Positions 26,971 through 35,409 of a DNA stretch of 64,000 bases are shown piece by piece. Location: contig NZ_JACHLN010000001.1 of the NCBI RefSeq assembly GCF_014204495.1, positions 62,001 to 126,000 of the forward strand. The letters run 5' to 3'. The first letter of the stretch is position 1. Every line of letters begins with the position of its first letter. The notes under the pieces are model-generated. The model did no database searches. It was not told the origin of the DNA and worked only from the letters and a program-made list of their open reading frames with translations. Both the position numbers and the translations under genes were made by a program. The DNA is from Sphingomonas kyeonggiensis. Lineage in GTDB: Bacteria; Pseudomonadota; Alphaproteobacteria; Sphingomonadales; Sphingomonadaceae.

Positions 26971-27399
26971 TCAGCCGTCCCCGAGGTCCGAGGGCGGAAG
27001 CTGGTCGAGGGCATCGCCCTGCGCGACGCGGCGCAGCAGGGTTTCGGCCCAGAGGATCGACCCGGCGCGGCGGCTCCACGCCGCCCAGATCGACAGGCGA
27101 TGTCGGCTTTCGAACCCGAGGTCGCGTTCGATTCCGAGCCCGAACGGCAGCCGGACACCCGCGATCTCGGACAGGCTGAACGACCCGAGTTCGGGGCAGC
27201 CGAAGCCGAGGTCGGCGAGGCCGAACAAGGTGTCGCCGTCCTCGGCCAGCTCGGTCGCGAGCCATGTCGCGGTGCCCAGCGGATTGAACAGCTTGAGGAC
27301 CGGCACCGGGTCGAAGCATTTGCCCATCGTCTCGGCGGCGCGGCGGTTGATGTCGTTCGCGCGCAGCGCGAAGCGAAGCTCGGGCGGCAGCAGGATCAT
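26971..27399 (-). CDS. DUF2958 family protein
   Basis: A 142-residue protein beginning MILLPPELRFALRAN, with VLKLFNPLGTATWLATEL and DGDTLFGLADLGFGCPELG, the pattern of DUF2958. The family is widespread on conjugative elements and has no established activity. The ATG overlaps the stop of the ArdC-like gene by 4 bases, so the two are translated together. Confidence 0.9.
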   Translation of the reverse strand: MILLPPELRFALRANDINRRAAETMGKCFDPVPVLKLFNPLGTATWLATELAEDGDTLFGLADLGFGCPELGSFSLSEIAGVRLPFGLGIERDLGFESRHRLSIWAAWSRRAGSILWAETLLRRVAQGDALDQLPPSDLGDG

Positions 27400-28361
27400 G
27401 CCGCGATCCTTTCCGCCACTTGCGCCGCGCTCGCTTCGCGATGGCGCGCGAGCAGCCAGTCGGCGGCCTTGCTGGCGGCGCTCGCCGCGCGGAAGATCGC
27501 CCGATTGTCCTCGCGCAGGACGGCCAGCCAGCTGCCGAGATAGTCGGCATGGCGGACGGTCGGGACGATGCCGAGCGCGGCGCAGAGGAAGGCGGAGCCG
27601 AGTTCGGCGACCAGTTCCTCGCGGGCGTAGCCGGGCGAGCCGAAGGCGTTGGCGAGGTCGCGCCCAAGCCGCTTGGCATGGCCGGTGGCGTGGGTCAGCT
27701 CGTGAAGGCAGGTCCGGTAATAGTTGACCTGATCGAAGAAGGCGGGCTGCGGCGGCACCTGCACGAAGTCGAGCGAGGGCACATAGAAAGCCTTGTCGCC
27801 GCCGATCCGAAACTCGACGCCCGACGCGGCGATCACCTCCTCGGCGACAGGCACGATCTCGCGCTCGGGCAAGGGGGCCGGGTCAAGCGCGAGGCCGGGA
27901 CGCAGCCCCTCGCATTGCGCGATGTTGAACACCGTGAACCGTTTCAGGAACGGCACCGCCTTGGCCTCGCCGCCCTCGCGCGCGGCGCGGACCTTCTCGG
28001 CCTCGGGCGTGAAGCGGTCGGCATAGACCACGGTCTGGCCACGCTCGCCCTTGATGACACAGCCACCCGCCTCGCGCGCCTGCCGGAAGGTGAGCCAGCT
28101 CTGCGAGGGATAGCCATGGGCGATCACCGCGCCCCACAGCAGCAGGACATTGACGCCGGAGTAGCTGCGGCCGGTCAGCGCGTTGCGCGGGAGCGACGGC
28201 CCGACGCAGGCGGCACTTCCCCAAGGCTGGACCCAAGGGACACGCCCCGCCTCAAGCTCGGCGATGATGCGGGCGGTCACCTCGTCATAAAGATTGCCGC
28301 GGGGTTCGGCGCAGTCGCCGGCAGCCTCGCCACGGGCGCGACGCTTCGGGGATCGGGACAC
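27396..28361 (-). CDS. ArdC-like antirestriction protein with zincin domain
   Basis: A 321-residue protein with an N-terminal ssDNA-binding ArdC domain (NLYDEVTARIIAELEAGRVP, WGSAACVGPSLPRNALTGRSY) and a C-terminal metallopeptidase-like domain with HELTH in CLHELTHATGH. ArdC proteins protect incoming single-stranded DNA from host restriction. The start is GTG at 28361, preceded by GAGGAGG; the in-frame extension upstream is rich in arginine and proline and is not protein-like. It is upstream of and coupled to the DUF2958 gene. Confidence 0.88.
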   Translation of the reverse strand: MSRSPKRRARGEAAGDCAEPRGNLYDEVTARIIAELEAGRVPWVQPWGSAACVGPSLPRNALTGRSYSGVNVLLLWGAVIAHGYPSQSWLTFRQAREAGGCVIKGERGQTVVYADRFTPEAEKVRAAREGGEAKAVPFLKRFTVFNIAQCEGLRPGLALDPAPLPEREIVPVAEEVIAASGVEFRIGGDKAFYVPSLDFVQVPPQPAFFDQVNYYRTCLHELTHATGHAKRLGRDLANAFGSPGYAREELVAELGSAFLCAALGIVPTVRHADYLGSWLAVLREDNRAIFRAASAASKAADWLLARHREASAAQVAERIAA

Positions 28362-29239
28362 GATAGCCTCCTCACCCGCCCAAAAAGCCCCATGGCCTCC
28401 CCCGAGAGGCGGGGGTGGGCGGCGAGACGCGACCGGAGGAGGCCCGGCTCCAGCGGCGTGCGCACCCGCAGGGGCGCAATGCAATGAAGCACTCCGCGAA
28501 GCGGAGTTGCGCGCGCCGCGACGGGCCTCAGGCGGAAGCGCCGGCCACACCCGCCGACGAGGGAAGGCCCACAAACAACGCCGCCGCGTCGTCAGGACGC
28601 GGCGACCACGGACGCGCCAGTCGATCGTCACCGTGAGGCCGAGACCCCGCACGGGGGCTCGGGGCCGCGCAGCGGCCTAGAGCGCGGTCGCGGGCGGCGG
28701 AGCCGCGATGCCCCGCGCCGCCAGGCGCGAGACAAGACGCACCCTTGCGTGCGGCCGGCCAGCGCGGCGGCGTGCGCGCGCGGTGCTTCGGGCCGGTCAT
28801 GCCCCCGGCATGACCTGAACAGCGTGGGACGCTGTTCACCCGAGCACTGCGCCAGCCGCCGTCGCGCCACGGCCGCGCAAGCGTGCAGACGCGGGCCAAA
28901 CAGACGCGCGACCCCTGGCGGCGGCGCAGCGCCGCCAGAGTGCGCACCGCAGATTCCGCGTTCGACCAGGCATCGCCGCCGACCCGCGAGGCGCACGCAA
29001 CCCGCGTTACCAATATTCCCGCCAGGACTGTCGCACGAGGACCAGTGCCATCACGCACGTTGTTCGAGCATCATGACCGCAGGATCGATCCCAGGGCGAA
29101 TTACCATCTCGGCGCGACTTAGCGCCGGCGGTCGCCCGTGCCTTCGCGAGCGCGCCGCCGCCCTTTAGCAGCCGCCGGACATAAGAGGTCCGGCTCCCGC
29201 GTCCGGTCATCCGGGCGCCCGCTCGCCAGGACTTTCCCG
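28362..29239. other. Long non-coding GC-rich region
   Basis: About 880 bp with no convincing gene. Open frames on both strands have the arginine, alanine and proline bias of shadow reading. It contains a perfect inverted repeat at 28816-28838, and its right end (from about 29111) is the first copy of a segment repeated at 29586-29690. Its place between leftward mobilisation genes and the receptor cargo would suit an origin (oriT or oriV), but nothing in the sequence proves that. Confidence 0.4.
28816..28838. repeat. Perfect inverted repeat
   Basis: Arms TGAACAGCGT and ACGCTGTTCA are separated by GGG. It is the strongest dyad in the non-coding stretch and could be a protein-binding site or a small hairpin; no adjacent gene start explains it. 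Confidence 0.5.
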
Positions 29240-29240
29240 A
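29111..29240 (+). repeat. Upstream segment, copy 1 (of the ACT-like gene)
   Basis: This segment, starting near GCGACTTAGCGCC and ending at the ACT-like start codon, is repeated at 29586-29690. Shared parts include CAGCCGCCGG, GGTCCGGCTC/AGTCCGGCTC and CGTCCGGTCATCCGGGCGCC. The second copy lacks about 36 bp. Confidence 0.65.
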
Positions 29241-29560
29241 TGACGAACACAGACAGCCGCCCGGCACGCCCGGGTCGGTCCCGAACAAACCCTCGCCCGA
29301 TCAAGACGCCGCGCGGCGATCTCGTGCTGCTCGAGGTCGCGGCGGATGATTGCCCGCAAGTGCTGCTCCGCGTGCTCGGCCTTGTCTCACGCGACGGGTC
29401 GATCCCGGTCACGATCAAGGCGTCGCGGATCGACGCCGGGATCGCGATCGCAATCGAGCTGGATGGTGCGTCGTCGGTCGCGGGCGAGCGCATTGCGGCC
29501 AGGGTCGCCGGGACTCCGACCGTTCGCGAGGTCCGCCTGGCAGGCCGGCGGATCGCCTGA
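29240..29560 (+). CDS. Small ACT-like domain protein
   Basis: A 106-residue protein from ATG at 29240 (MTNTDSRPARPGRSRTNPRP), a basic unstructured N-terminus followed by an ACT-like fold from about residue 25: GDLVLLEVAADDCPQVLLRV, SRDGSIPVTIKASRID and VAGTPTVREVRLAG. The pattern resembles the small regulatory subunit of acetohydroxyacid synthase (IlvN/IlvM), a ligand-binding module. No catalytic partner is nearby, so its role in the ICE is unknown. The frame is open further upstream, but that part lies in the repeated non-coding segment. A second, broken copy exists (34633-34752). Confidence 0.65.
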   Translation: MTNTDSRPARPGRSRTNPRPIKTPRGDLVLLEVAADDCPQVLLRVLGLVSRDGSIPVTIKASRIDAGIAIAIELDGASSVAGERIAARVAGTPTVREVRLAGRRIA

Positions 29561-29585
29561 CCCGCAGCGGGCGGCATTCACTTCG

Positions 29586-29690
29586 ACGCGACTTAGCGCC
29601 GCCGCCCTCTAGCAGCCGCCGGGCATATAAGTCCGGCTCGCGCGTCCGGTCATCCGGGCGCCGCGCTCGCCATAACCTTCCCAATCACTC
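29586..29690 (+). repeat. Upstream segment, copy 2 (no intact gene follows)
   Basis: Matches 29111-29240 up to the position of the ACT-like start codon, where copy 1 has CCGATGACG and copy 2 has CCAATCACT, so the start codon is lost. The receptor/peptidase block begins beyond it, and the 3' end of a second ACT-like copy is on the far side of that block at 34633-34752. Confidence 0.6.
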
Positions 29691-29800
29691 CGACGTTGAG
29701 GTCGCCAGCGGCGATCGATAGGCCGGAAAGAGCGGAGACATCTGGAGACGACAACGATCAGGAAACCGTCGCAATCGAACTGCCGACGTGATCAGAGACT

Positions 29801-31984
29801 TCATTGCGACGGCGCAAGAGGCGGCTTCTCAGGCATCATCTGACGACGAAGCCATTCGGCCGTGCCCAGTTGCACCATCCCGCGGGTCTCAGGGTTTAGG
29901 GGATCATGGCCGCCATCGGGAGCCCAAATGAACTCGACATCCTTGTCCAAGGCCTTGAGGCCGGCGAACCATTCCCAGTTGAACAGGAGGCTACCCGGCA
30001 TAAGTCCAACCAGACGTACCGGCGCGCGTACCTTCGCCAGGTTGAAGCTGGGATTTGTTGCGACCCATTTTTCGGGGCTCTGAAAGGCGGAACCGCCGTT
30101 CATCGTCTCGAACGTTCTTTGCAGCAGGTCGATCCGTCCGCCGGCGGATGCTGCATACTGGAAATACCCAGCATCCATGCCGTCGATTATGGCAGCAGCA
30201 CGATAATTGGTTGCACCGTTCGTCAACGCGTAGCGCACATGATAGCCGGTGCGACTGTAGCCAATGATCCCTACGTTGCTCGGGTCGATGATGTGCCGGC
30301 GCGACAGGTCGACGACCAAGGCATCGAAGGCCGCACTTGCGTACCTGCCCTCTGCTTCGGTGGTGTCCAACGCGGATGGTAGTTCGTCTACCTGGGCAAC
30401 GACAAACCCTTGGGCAGCCAACAGCCGGGCGGTGAATATATTCTCGGCCGCGCCCGAAAGCGTGAAGCGCTGAGGATTCCATCCATGGGTCTGAATGATC
30501 AGCGGGTAGCGAGTGCCGGGACGGAATCCCGGTGGGTAGAATAGGCCCCCTTGCATCCGCGCACCGTTGCCGACATCCCAATGGATGTTTTCAACATGAT
30601 CCATCCTTACGCAGTCGAGATACCCATTCGGATCGAGCAAAATCGCAGTTCGTTGTTGCGCTGCCGAAGCGACCAGAATCGGGCGCTGCTCCTGCCCCTG
30701 CGCCAAACGAATGGTGCGGCCGGCTAGGCTGCCGACCGCGGCTTCATCCGCTTGCAACCAACGTTTCTGCGATCGTCTGAAGCGAACACCGGTATCCGGA
30801 GACCGTGCGCTCCAATCCCACGGCGGCAGCCGTGCTAGGGTGAGGTCGTCAGAACCCATACCAGCAACCAGCCGCCAGTTTCCGCGGGCGATGACTTTAA
30901 GATACGGAAGCTCGATGCCAACTTCCACGGCAACGGGTTCGCTCAGGTCTTGCGGGTCTGGAGCCTGCCCGCCAGGCAGAGGCATCATTGTGCCGGCAAC
31001 CACAACGGCTCGTCCATCTTGTACCCATTGATATGAGCCAGGCGGTGCGAATGTTGGCGCATTCAATAGCGGCGATGCGGCGCCGCTTTCCAGATCGACC
31101 TTGTCGAACCTTTGGAAGATCATGCCGCCCTGGCGCGCTGCCTGCGCTATTTGTGGGTTCGTATACCCCAGCCAGTCGCGCGGGATCTCCGACAACGACA
31201 CGCGCACCAGTCCGATCGCCCCATTGGGCGATACGGAAAGGTCGAACCCTGCCGGAGTGCCGCCTAACCCTCTTACGAGGCGCGGCGGCTTGTCTTCGTC
31301 CTTGACCCACACCTCGAGTGGCTGGCTTGTCCCAGGCGCTCCTTCGTCGGTGGCTCTATCGGAAAAAAGTTCGGCCAGGCTCGGACCGTTTACGAGCATT
31401 CCCGACAGACGCTCTCGAGCGCTCAGCAAGGGCTTGGCCGTTGGCCGGGCGACATACAATAGTCGCTTCCCATCAGCTGAGGCCGCGAAAGCGACAACAC
31501 GGGTAGGGCTGGACGCCAGAATGCGCTCTTCACGGGTGAGTGTATCGAGTTCAACGACGGATGAGGCATTCTCGTCGCTCGCGAGGTATAGAATGTGCTT
31601 GCTATCTGCAGACCACACCACACTGGAAATGCCCGGCACCCTTGAAGTGACTCGAGATTTGAGCGGACTCGGCCTTTGCCAAAGACCATCGGAACTTTTC
31701 CGGCCGACCCAAAGGGTGAATCGGACACCCTTTGCCGCAGCGTCTCCCTGATAGGTTACAAGCGAGTATGACTGCCCGTCGGGAGAATAGCGGACTGGGT
31801 TTTCCTTGAAGTTGTCCGACGCATATTCCCCGAAAACGGTGAAGCGCAGCTGATCTTCGAAGGTGATGCTTCTCCTCGGGCATTTGGAGGGCTGCGCCCA
31901 CGCTGGCGGAATTGCGGCCGTGATGCCGATCGCTGCGTAAATGAGCCACGACGTCCTGATATGGCGGATGCCAGCGCTCACCAT
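29801..31984 (-). CDS. S9 prolyl-oligopeptidase-family protein, probable lasso-peptide isopeptidase (copy 1)
   Basis: A 727-residue secreted protein: a signal peptide (about 1-31, ending AIPPAWAQ), a beta-propeller-like N-terminal domain, then an alpha/beta-hydrolase domain with the nucleophile in GIIGYSRTGYHV (Ser577) and a late histidine in DGGHDPLNPE. Lasso-peptide isopeptidases of the AtxE2 type are S9-family enzymes that open the isopeptide ring in the periplasm. They are encoded next to a TonB receptor and FecI/FecR, as here. The ATG overlaps the receptor stop by 7 bases. A general dipeptidyl peptidase or acylaminoacyl peptidase is the main alternative. Confidence 0.75.
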   Translation of the reverse strand: MVSAGIRHIRTSWLIYAAIGITAAIPPAWAQPSKCPRRSITFEDQLRFTVFGEYASDNFKENPVRYSPDGQSYSLVTYQGDAAAKGVRFTLWVGRKSSDGLWQRPSPLKSRVTSRVPGISSVVWSADSKHILYLASDENASSVVELDTLTREERILASSPTRVVAFAASADGKRLLYVARPTAKPLLSARERLSGMLVNGPSLAELFSDRATDEGAPGTSQPLEVWVKDEDKPPRLVRGLGGTPAGFDLSVSPNGAIGLVRVSLSEIPRDWLGYTNPQIAQAARQGGMIFQRFDKVDLESGAASPLLNAPTFAPPGSYQWVQDGRAVVVAGTMMPLPGGQAPDPQDLSEPVAVEVGIELPYLKVIARGNWRLVAGMGSDDLTLARLPPWDWSARSPDTGVRFRRSQKRWLQADEAAVGSLAGRTIRLAQGQEQRPILVASAAQQRTAILLDPNGYLDCVRMDHVENIHWDVGNGARMQGGLFYPPGFRPGTRYPLIIQTHGWNPQRFTLSGAAENIFTARLLAAQGFVVAQVDELPSALDTTEAEGRYASAAFDALVVDLSRRHIIDPSNVGIIGYSRTGYHVRYALTNGATNYRAAAIIDGMDAGYFQYAASAGGRIDLLQRTFETMNGGSAFQSPEKWVATNPSFNLAKVRAPVRLVGLMPGSLLFNWEWFAGLKALDKDVEFIWAPDGGHDPLNPETRGMVQLGTAEWLRRQMMPEKPPLAPSQ

Positions 31985-34524
31985 GATTTCGTGATGCGAA
32001 AAGAAATGAAGCGCCCTCGCGCCGAGGCGTTCACTGGGTCGTATCCCAGATTATACACGATCGTAGAAGCGGGATATCGGACGCTTGGAGGGTTCCGATC
32101 GAAGAGGTTCTCTACAACGGCGCCGAGCTTGAGCCCATGTAATGGGCCGCTATCACTTCCGAACGTGTAGGCGACCTGCGCATCGACCGTGACATAGCTG
32201 GAAACCGGTTCACTTGGCGAGACCAGCTCATTTCGATACGGGCCGGTGTAATTTACATTCCCTCCAAGCTCAAACTCACGGCTGCTCCAGGTTGCCCCTG
32301 CGCGCGCGCGCCACTTGGGTGGATTGTAGACGGTCCCGAGCAAGGTCGACTTGGGACCGCCTGGGGCCGACCGAAAGTCCAGATTCATCAATCTAGTCGC
32401 TGATGCAAAGAGGCTGATCTGGTGCGATTCCGACGAATGCGTATAAGAGGCGGACAAGTCCAAACCGTCCGTGAAGGTGGCGGCGACATTTTGTAGCCGG
32501 TAGTCGAAAATCGCCTCGACGTCCTGCTGGCCGATATCGAACGGGTTTACGAACGGCCCCGCATAGATCGCTGCCACCTCCGCTGGCGAAGGCGAGAAAT
32601 CAATGAATGGACCCAGGGTCGCGAGCTGGGAGTAGACGTCGAGCAGGCTACCGACAACCGGGGGGCGAGCGATGCGGTCTCGATAACGGATAGAAAAGTA
32701 GGTTCCTGAGAACCTGAAGCCGTTCAGCACAACCGGCTTAAGGTCGAAGCCAACGGTGAACGACTTGGACCGCTCAGGCCGCAGGCCGGGATTTCCCGGC
32801 GCCGACGGGAAAATGGTGTTCGTAATCCCGTTCGGGTCTGCTGCGTTGGGCAGCGGGAAAACGAAGTATTCCTGGGCATCATCCGCGAGCTGACCTAGCG
32901 GCGGTGCCCTGAATGCCTCGGAATAGCTGGATCTGAGCTCGAAACCTGTGATGGGCTCCCAATGAATCCCAAGCTTCGGGCTGAAATCTGATCCAGCTCC
33001 TTCGTATTTGTCGTAGCGCCCCGCCAAGGAAATTTCGAGACGGCGAACTATGGGGAGCGTATTATCCTCGCCCACGAGTGGAATAAAGGCCTCCCCATAG
33101 AATCCCAGGACGGTGCGTTTCAAATCGCCATCGATGTTGCGAAAGCGTTCACTACGAACCGTTGCCCCGGCAGCGAGCTTTAGATCGCCACCTGGCAGGT
33201 TGGCCAGCGAACCATCCAACGAAATATTCCCGGAGAGTATTTCGCCGCGGTTGCTGACGACCGTCGTGAGTCCCGTGGATGATGTAGTTCGATTTTCATC
33301 GTTGCGAGCGAACTCGAGGCTGGCCTTCGTGCTCCAGGTTGCGCCGAGGCTCAATTCCGCCCCAAACGTTCCGCCGTAAACCTCTGACGATCCGACGTCT
33401 TCGCTCTGCACCAGTAAGAATGAGTCCTGACGATATTTCCGCTTGCTATAGTAGCCATCCAGAGTGAGCGCGACCGGGCCAACCGCTTGGTGAGCAAAGA
33501 GATAAAGGCTGTCGCGATTCTGCTGAGGGCCAATCTGGAATTTACCGGGCTGGGCCGGAATGAAGTCTCTTTGACTAGTAAGGATTGGGCTCTGCTCGTA
33601 ATGCTCATAAGAGCCCAGAATGCCGCCATCTGTCCAAACGGTGCCCGCGAGTTGGCTCAGTGACCATTCTTCGCCGCCGCCGTCCCTGCTGAAGCCGTAT
33701 CGTGCAGAGGACTCCGCGCCTTCGAAATTTCGCCGTAGTCGAAAGTTCACAACTCCCGCGACAGCGTCTGCGCCGTAAACAGCCGACGCACCATCCGCGA
33801 GAACATCTACTCGCTCGACCACGGCCAACGGGATCAAGGAAATATCGGTTGACGAACCATCGGCTCCGGATGGAGCCAAGCGATGACCGTTTACCAGAAC
33901 AAGCGTCGAGCCTGCTCCTTGGCCGTGCAGGTTGATCGATGTTCCACGCGTGTTGTTGCCCGTGATGCCGGTATCGCCGGTGTTCGCGAATATCGTGGAC
34001 TCGTCGATGGTCGCAGCATTCTCCGGGAGTTTCTTTAGAAACTGGCCTATCGTGGCTACGCCCGAGCGTGTGATCTCCTCCCTGGTGTAGGTAGTGAGTG
34101 GCGAACCGGCCGGTACGACACCCCGAATGTTTGAGCCGGTGACGACAATCTCCTGCCCGTCGCCGTTTTGTGCGTCATCCTCCCCATTTGATGCCGCCTG
34201 ATTAGCGGCGACGGATGCGTTTCCCGACGATTTCACAATCGCCACCAGATTGCCATCGGCGCGCGTGGTGAAACCGCTGTCGGCGAGCAGATTGGCCAGA
34301 GCTGCCTCGGCGGACAGTTGTCCGCGGGCACCCGGAGAACGGGCTGAGCGGACCTCATCGGCGCGATAAACGATTTGCCGTCCGGACTGGCGGACGTAGG
34401 CGTCGAGCGCCGACTTCAGAGATCCGGCTGGGATGTTGTACTCGCGCGTCTGCGCCGCCGCGGGCGTGGCAAGCGCCACGATACAAGTGCCGGTTGCCAG
34501 TGCCGCCGCGAGTGTCCGGATCAT
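31978..34524 (-). CDS. TonB-dependent transducer receptor (copy 1)
   Basis: An 848-residue outer-membrane receptor: signal peptide (1-25, ATPAAAQ), an STN signalling domain (about 26-100, GSLKSALDAYVRQSGRQIVY), plug domain (TGSNIRGV, GQFLKKLPENAA, VERVDVLADGASAVYGADAVAGVVNF), then a 22-strand-type barrel ending in the aromatic residue Trp. The STN domain means it signals through FecR to an ECF sigma factor when ligand is bound. The start is ATG at 34524; an upstream in-frame ATG would run through the promoter and another gene remnant. It is followed by and overlaps the isopeptidase-like gene, so uptake of a modified peptide is the likely job. Confidence 0.88.
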   Translation of the reverse strand: MIRTLAAALATGTCIVALATPAAAQTREYNIPAGSLKSALDAYVRQSGRQIVYRADEVRSARSPGARGQLSAEAALANLLADSGFTTRADGNLVAIVKSSGNASVAANQAASNGEDDAQNGDGQEIVVTGSNIRGVVPAGSPLTTYTREEITRSGVATIGQFLKKLPENAATIDESTIFANTGDTGITGNNTRGTSINLHGQGAGSTLVLVNGHRLAPSGADGSSTDISLIPLAVVERVDVLADGASAVYGADAVAGVVNFRLRRNFEGAESSARYGFSRDGGGEEWSLSQLAGTVWTDGGILGSYEHYEQSPILTSQRDFIPAQPGKFQIGPQQNRDSLYLFAHQAVGPVALTLDGYYSKRKYRQDSFLLVQSEDVGSSEVYGGTFGAELSLGATWSTKASLEFARNDENRTTSSTGLTTVVSNRGEILSGNISLDGSLANLPGGDLKLAAGATVRSERFRNIDGDLKRTVLGFYGEAFIPLVGEDNTLPIVRRLEISLAGRYDKYEGAGSDFSPKLGIHWEPITGFELRSSYSEAFRAPPLGQLADDAQEYFVFPLPNAADPNGITNTIFPSAPGNPGLRPERSKSFTVGFDLKPVVLNGFRFSGTYFSIRYRDRIARPPVVGSLLDVYSQLATLGPFIDFSPSPAEVAAIYAGPFVNPFDIGQQDVEAIFDYRLQNVAATFTDGLDLSASYTHSSESHQISLFASATRLMNLDFRSAPGGPKSTLLGTVYNPPKWRARAGATWSSREFELGGNVNYTGPYRNELVSPSEPVSSYVTVDAQVAYTFGSDSGPLHGLKLGAVVENLFDRNPPSVRYPASTIVYNLGYDPVNASARGRFISFRITKSW

Positions 34525-34568
34525 GTTGCCCCCATTTCCGGGCAGATTATCCGCCCCATTGGGAGTGA

Positions 34569-34598
34569 GCGACAATCCGGTGGCGGCTTTTGGTAACG
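34569..34598 (-). promoter_or_regulatory. Putative ECF sigma promoter of TonB receptor 1
   Basis: Reading the minus strand, CGTTACC (34598-34592) is followed after 17 bases by TGTCGC (34574-34569), about 45 bp before the ATG at 34524. The same arrangement precedes receptor 2 with the same spacing, and close variants precede the ECF sigma gene and luxR. It is read as a -35/-10 pair of the element's own sigma factor. Confidence 0.6.
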
Positions 34599-34623
34599 CT
34601 ACTGACTTGAAATCTTCACGCTG
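34590..34623 (-). repeat. 34-bp inverted copy of the fecR 3' end
   Basis: The minus strand here is identical over 34 bases to 40284-40317 on the plus strand, which covers the last codons of the FecR gene and the first bases after it. It includes the CGTTACC promoter motif. Confidence 0.8.
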
Positions 34624-34632
34624 GTGCCCTCG

Positions 34633-34752
34633 CGTCCGATCGCAATCGAGCTGGACGGCACGTCGTCGGTCGCGGGCGAGCGCATCGCGGCGAGGGTCGC
34701 CGGGAGTCCGACCGTTCGCGAGGTCCGCCTGGCAGGCCGGCCGATCGACTGA
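34633..34752 (+). pseudogene. 3' remnant of a second ACT-like gene
   Basis: From about 34638 to the TGA at 34752 the sequence is nearly identical to the last 39 codons of the ACT-like gene at 29240-29560 (ELDGTSSVAGERIAARVAG, then TVREVRLAGRPID). No start codon or 5' half is attached; the matching upstream segment is 5 kb away at 29586-29690. The receptor-1/isopeptidase-1 block therefore seems to interrupt a tandem duplicate. Confidence 0.75.
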
Positions 34753-34769
34753 CCCGCGGCGCGTCGTCG

Positions 34770-35063
34770 CTATCGCCGCCGATGCGACGCCGCGCGGGCT
34801 TGTTCGCCGAAGGCGGCGATCGCAATGCGCAGTCCGGCACCGGTGATCCATCGCGCCCGCGCGAGATGACTGTCCCAGCAGGCCTGGGCGCGGCTTGCAT
34901 CCGTCACCGGATCGATGCCGAGGATTTCGAGCGCGCCGTCCTGCCAGGGGATGCCGTCCTTCTCGGCGTCGAGCAGCTCGGCATAGGTGAGCAGATGCCG
35001 CCGATCATAGTCGAAGACGGTTTCGCCCGACGGCGCGAGAGTATCGAGAGGATCCGAAGACAT
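34770..35063 (-). CDS. Small DUF2285 protein, QseM-like antiactivator candidate
   Basis: A 97-residue protein from ATG at 35063 (MSSDPLDTLAPSGETVFDYD). Its core, YAELLDAEKDGIPWQDGALE and ARAQACWDSHLARARWITGAG-like sequence, fits the short DUF2285 proteins of conjugative elements. It is divergent from an XRE regulator gene with two operators between them. In ICEMlSymR7A the DUF2285 protein QseM is divergent from the XRE regulator QseC and blocks both TraR and FseA. The arrangement and domain type match; the inhibitory role is inferred. The in-frame ATG at 35099 is less likely, since the conserved part starts later. Confidence 0.65.
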   Translation of the reverse strand: MSSDPLDTLAPSGETVFDYDRRHLLTYAELLDAEKDGIPWQDGALEILGIDPVTDASRAQACWDSHLARARWITGAGLRIAIAAFGEQARAASHRRR

Positions 35064-35107
35064 TGCCCTCGCTTTGCGTAATAGCCGACCGGCGGCCACG
35101 CATCCTA

Positions 35108-35124
35108 TACATCAAGTTGGTGTA
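35108..35124. promoter_or_regulatory. Distal operator of the XRE/DUF2285 divergent pair
   Basis: TACATCAA-G-TTGGTGTA is an imperfect dyad with one mismatch in 8-base arms. It shares its sequence with the perfect dyad 38 bp downstream, so both probably bind the XRE protein with different strength. Confidence 0.55.
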
Positions 35125-35145
35125 AGAGACAGCGGAAGTCACGGT

Positions 35146-35166
35146 CTCACATCAATTTGATGTGAG
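35146..35166. promoter_or_regulatory. Proximal operator overlapping the XRE gene RBS
   Basis: CTCACATCAA-T-TTGATGTGAG is a perfect dyad with 10-base arms. It ends 6 bases before the GTG start of the XRE gene and overlaps its ribosome binding site (GAGGGA), so binding would shut off that gene. Confidence 0.65.
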
Positions 35167-35172
35167 GGACTG

Positions 35173-35409
35173 GTGGCGCGAGGCATCCACGATAGTCGCT
35201 ATCGCTGGGTGATCGAGCAACTGATCGAAGCCCGCAAGCAACAGGCGCTGACACAGCAGGCCGTGGCGGAGAAGCTCGGCAAGCCGCAGCAATATGTCTC
35301 GCGCTACGAGACCGGCGAGCGTCGGCTCGACATCTTCGAGTTCATCGACGTGGCGACGGCCTTGGCGATCGACGCGCTCGCGCTGGTCGCCAACGCACCC
35401 AAATCCTAG
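35173..35409 (+). CDS. XRE-family regulator, QseC-like
   Basis: A 78-residue helix-turn-helix protein starting with GTG at 35173: LIEARKQQALTQQAVAEKLGKPQQYVSRYETGERRL is a Cro/C1-type domain. The C-terminus is short (FIDVATALAIDALALVA). It is divergent from the small DUF2285 gene with two related operators between, one over its own ribosome binding site, which suggests autoregulation and a switch. Its 3' end overlaps the convergent DUF2285 gene by 4 bases. Confidence 0.8.
   Translation: MARGIHDSRYRWVIEQLIEARKQQALTQQAVAEKLGKPQQYVSRYETGERRLDIFEFIDVATALAIDALALVANAPKS

Noticed and set aside
28528..29058. 176-residue minus-strand open frame in the long gap
   Set aside because: Arginine/alanine/proline-rich without RBS or domain; treated as chance.
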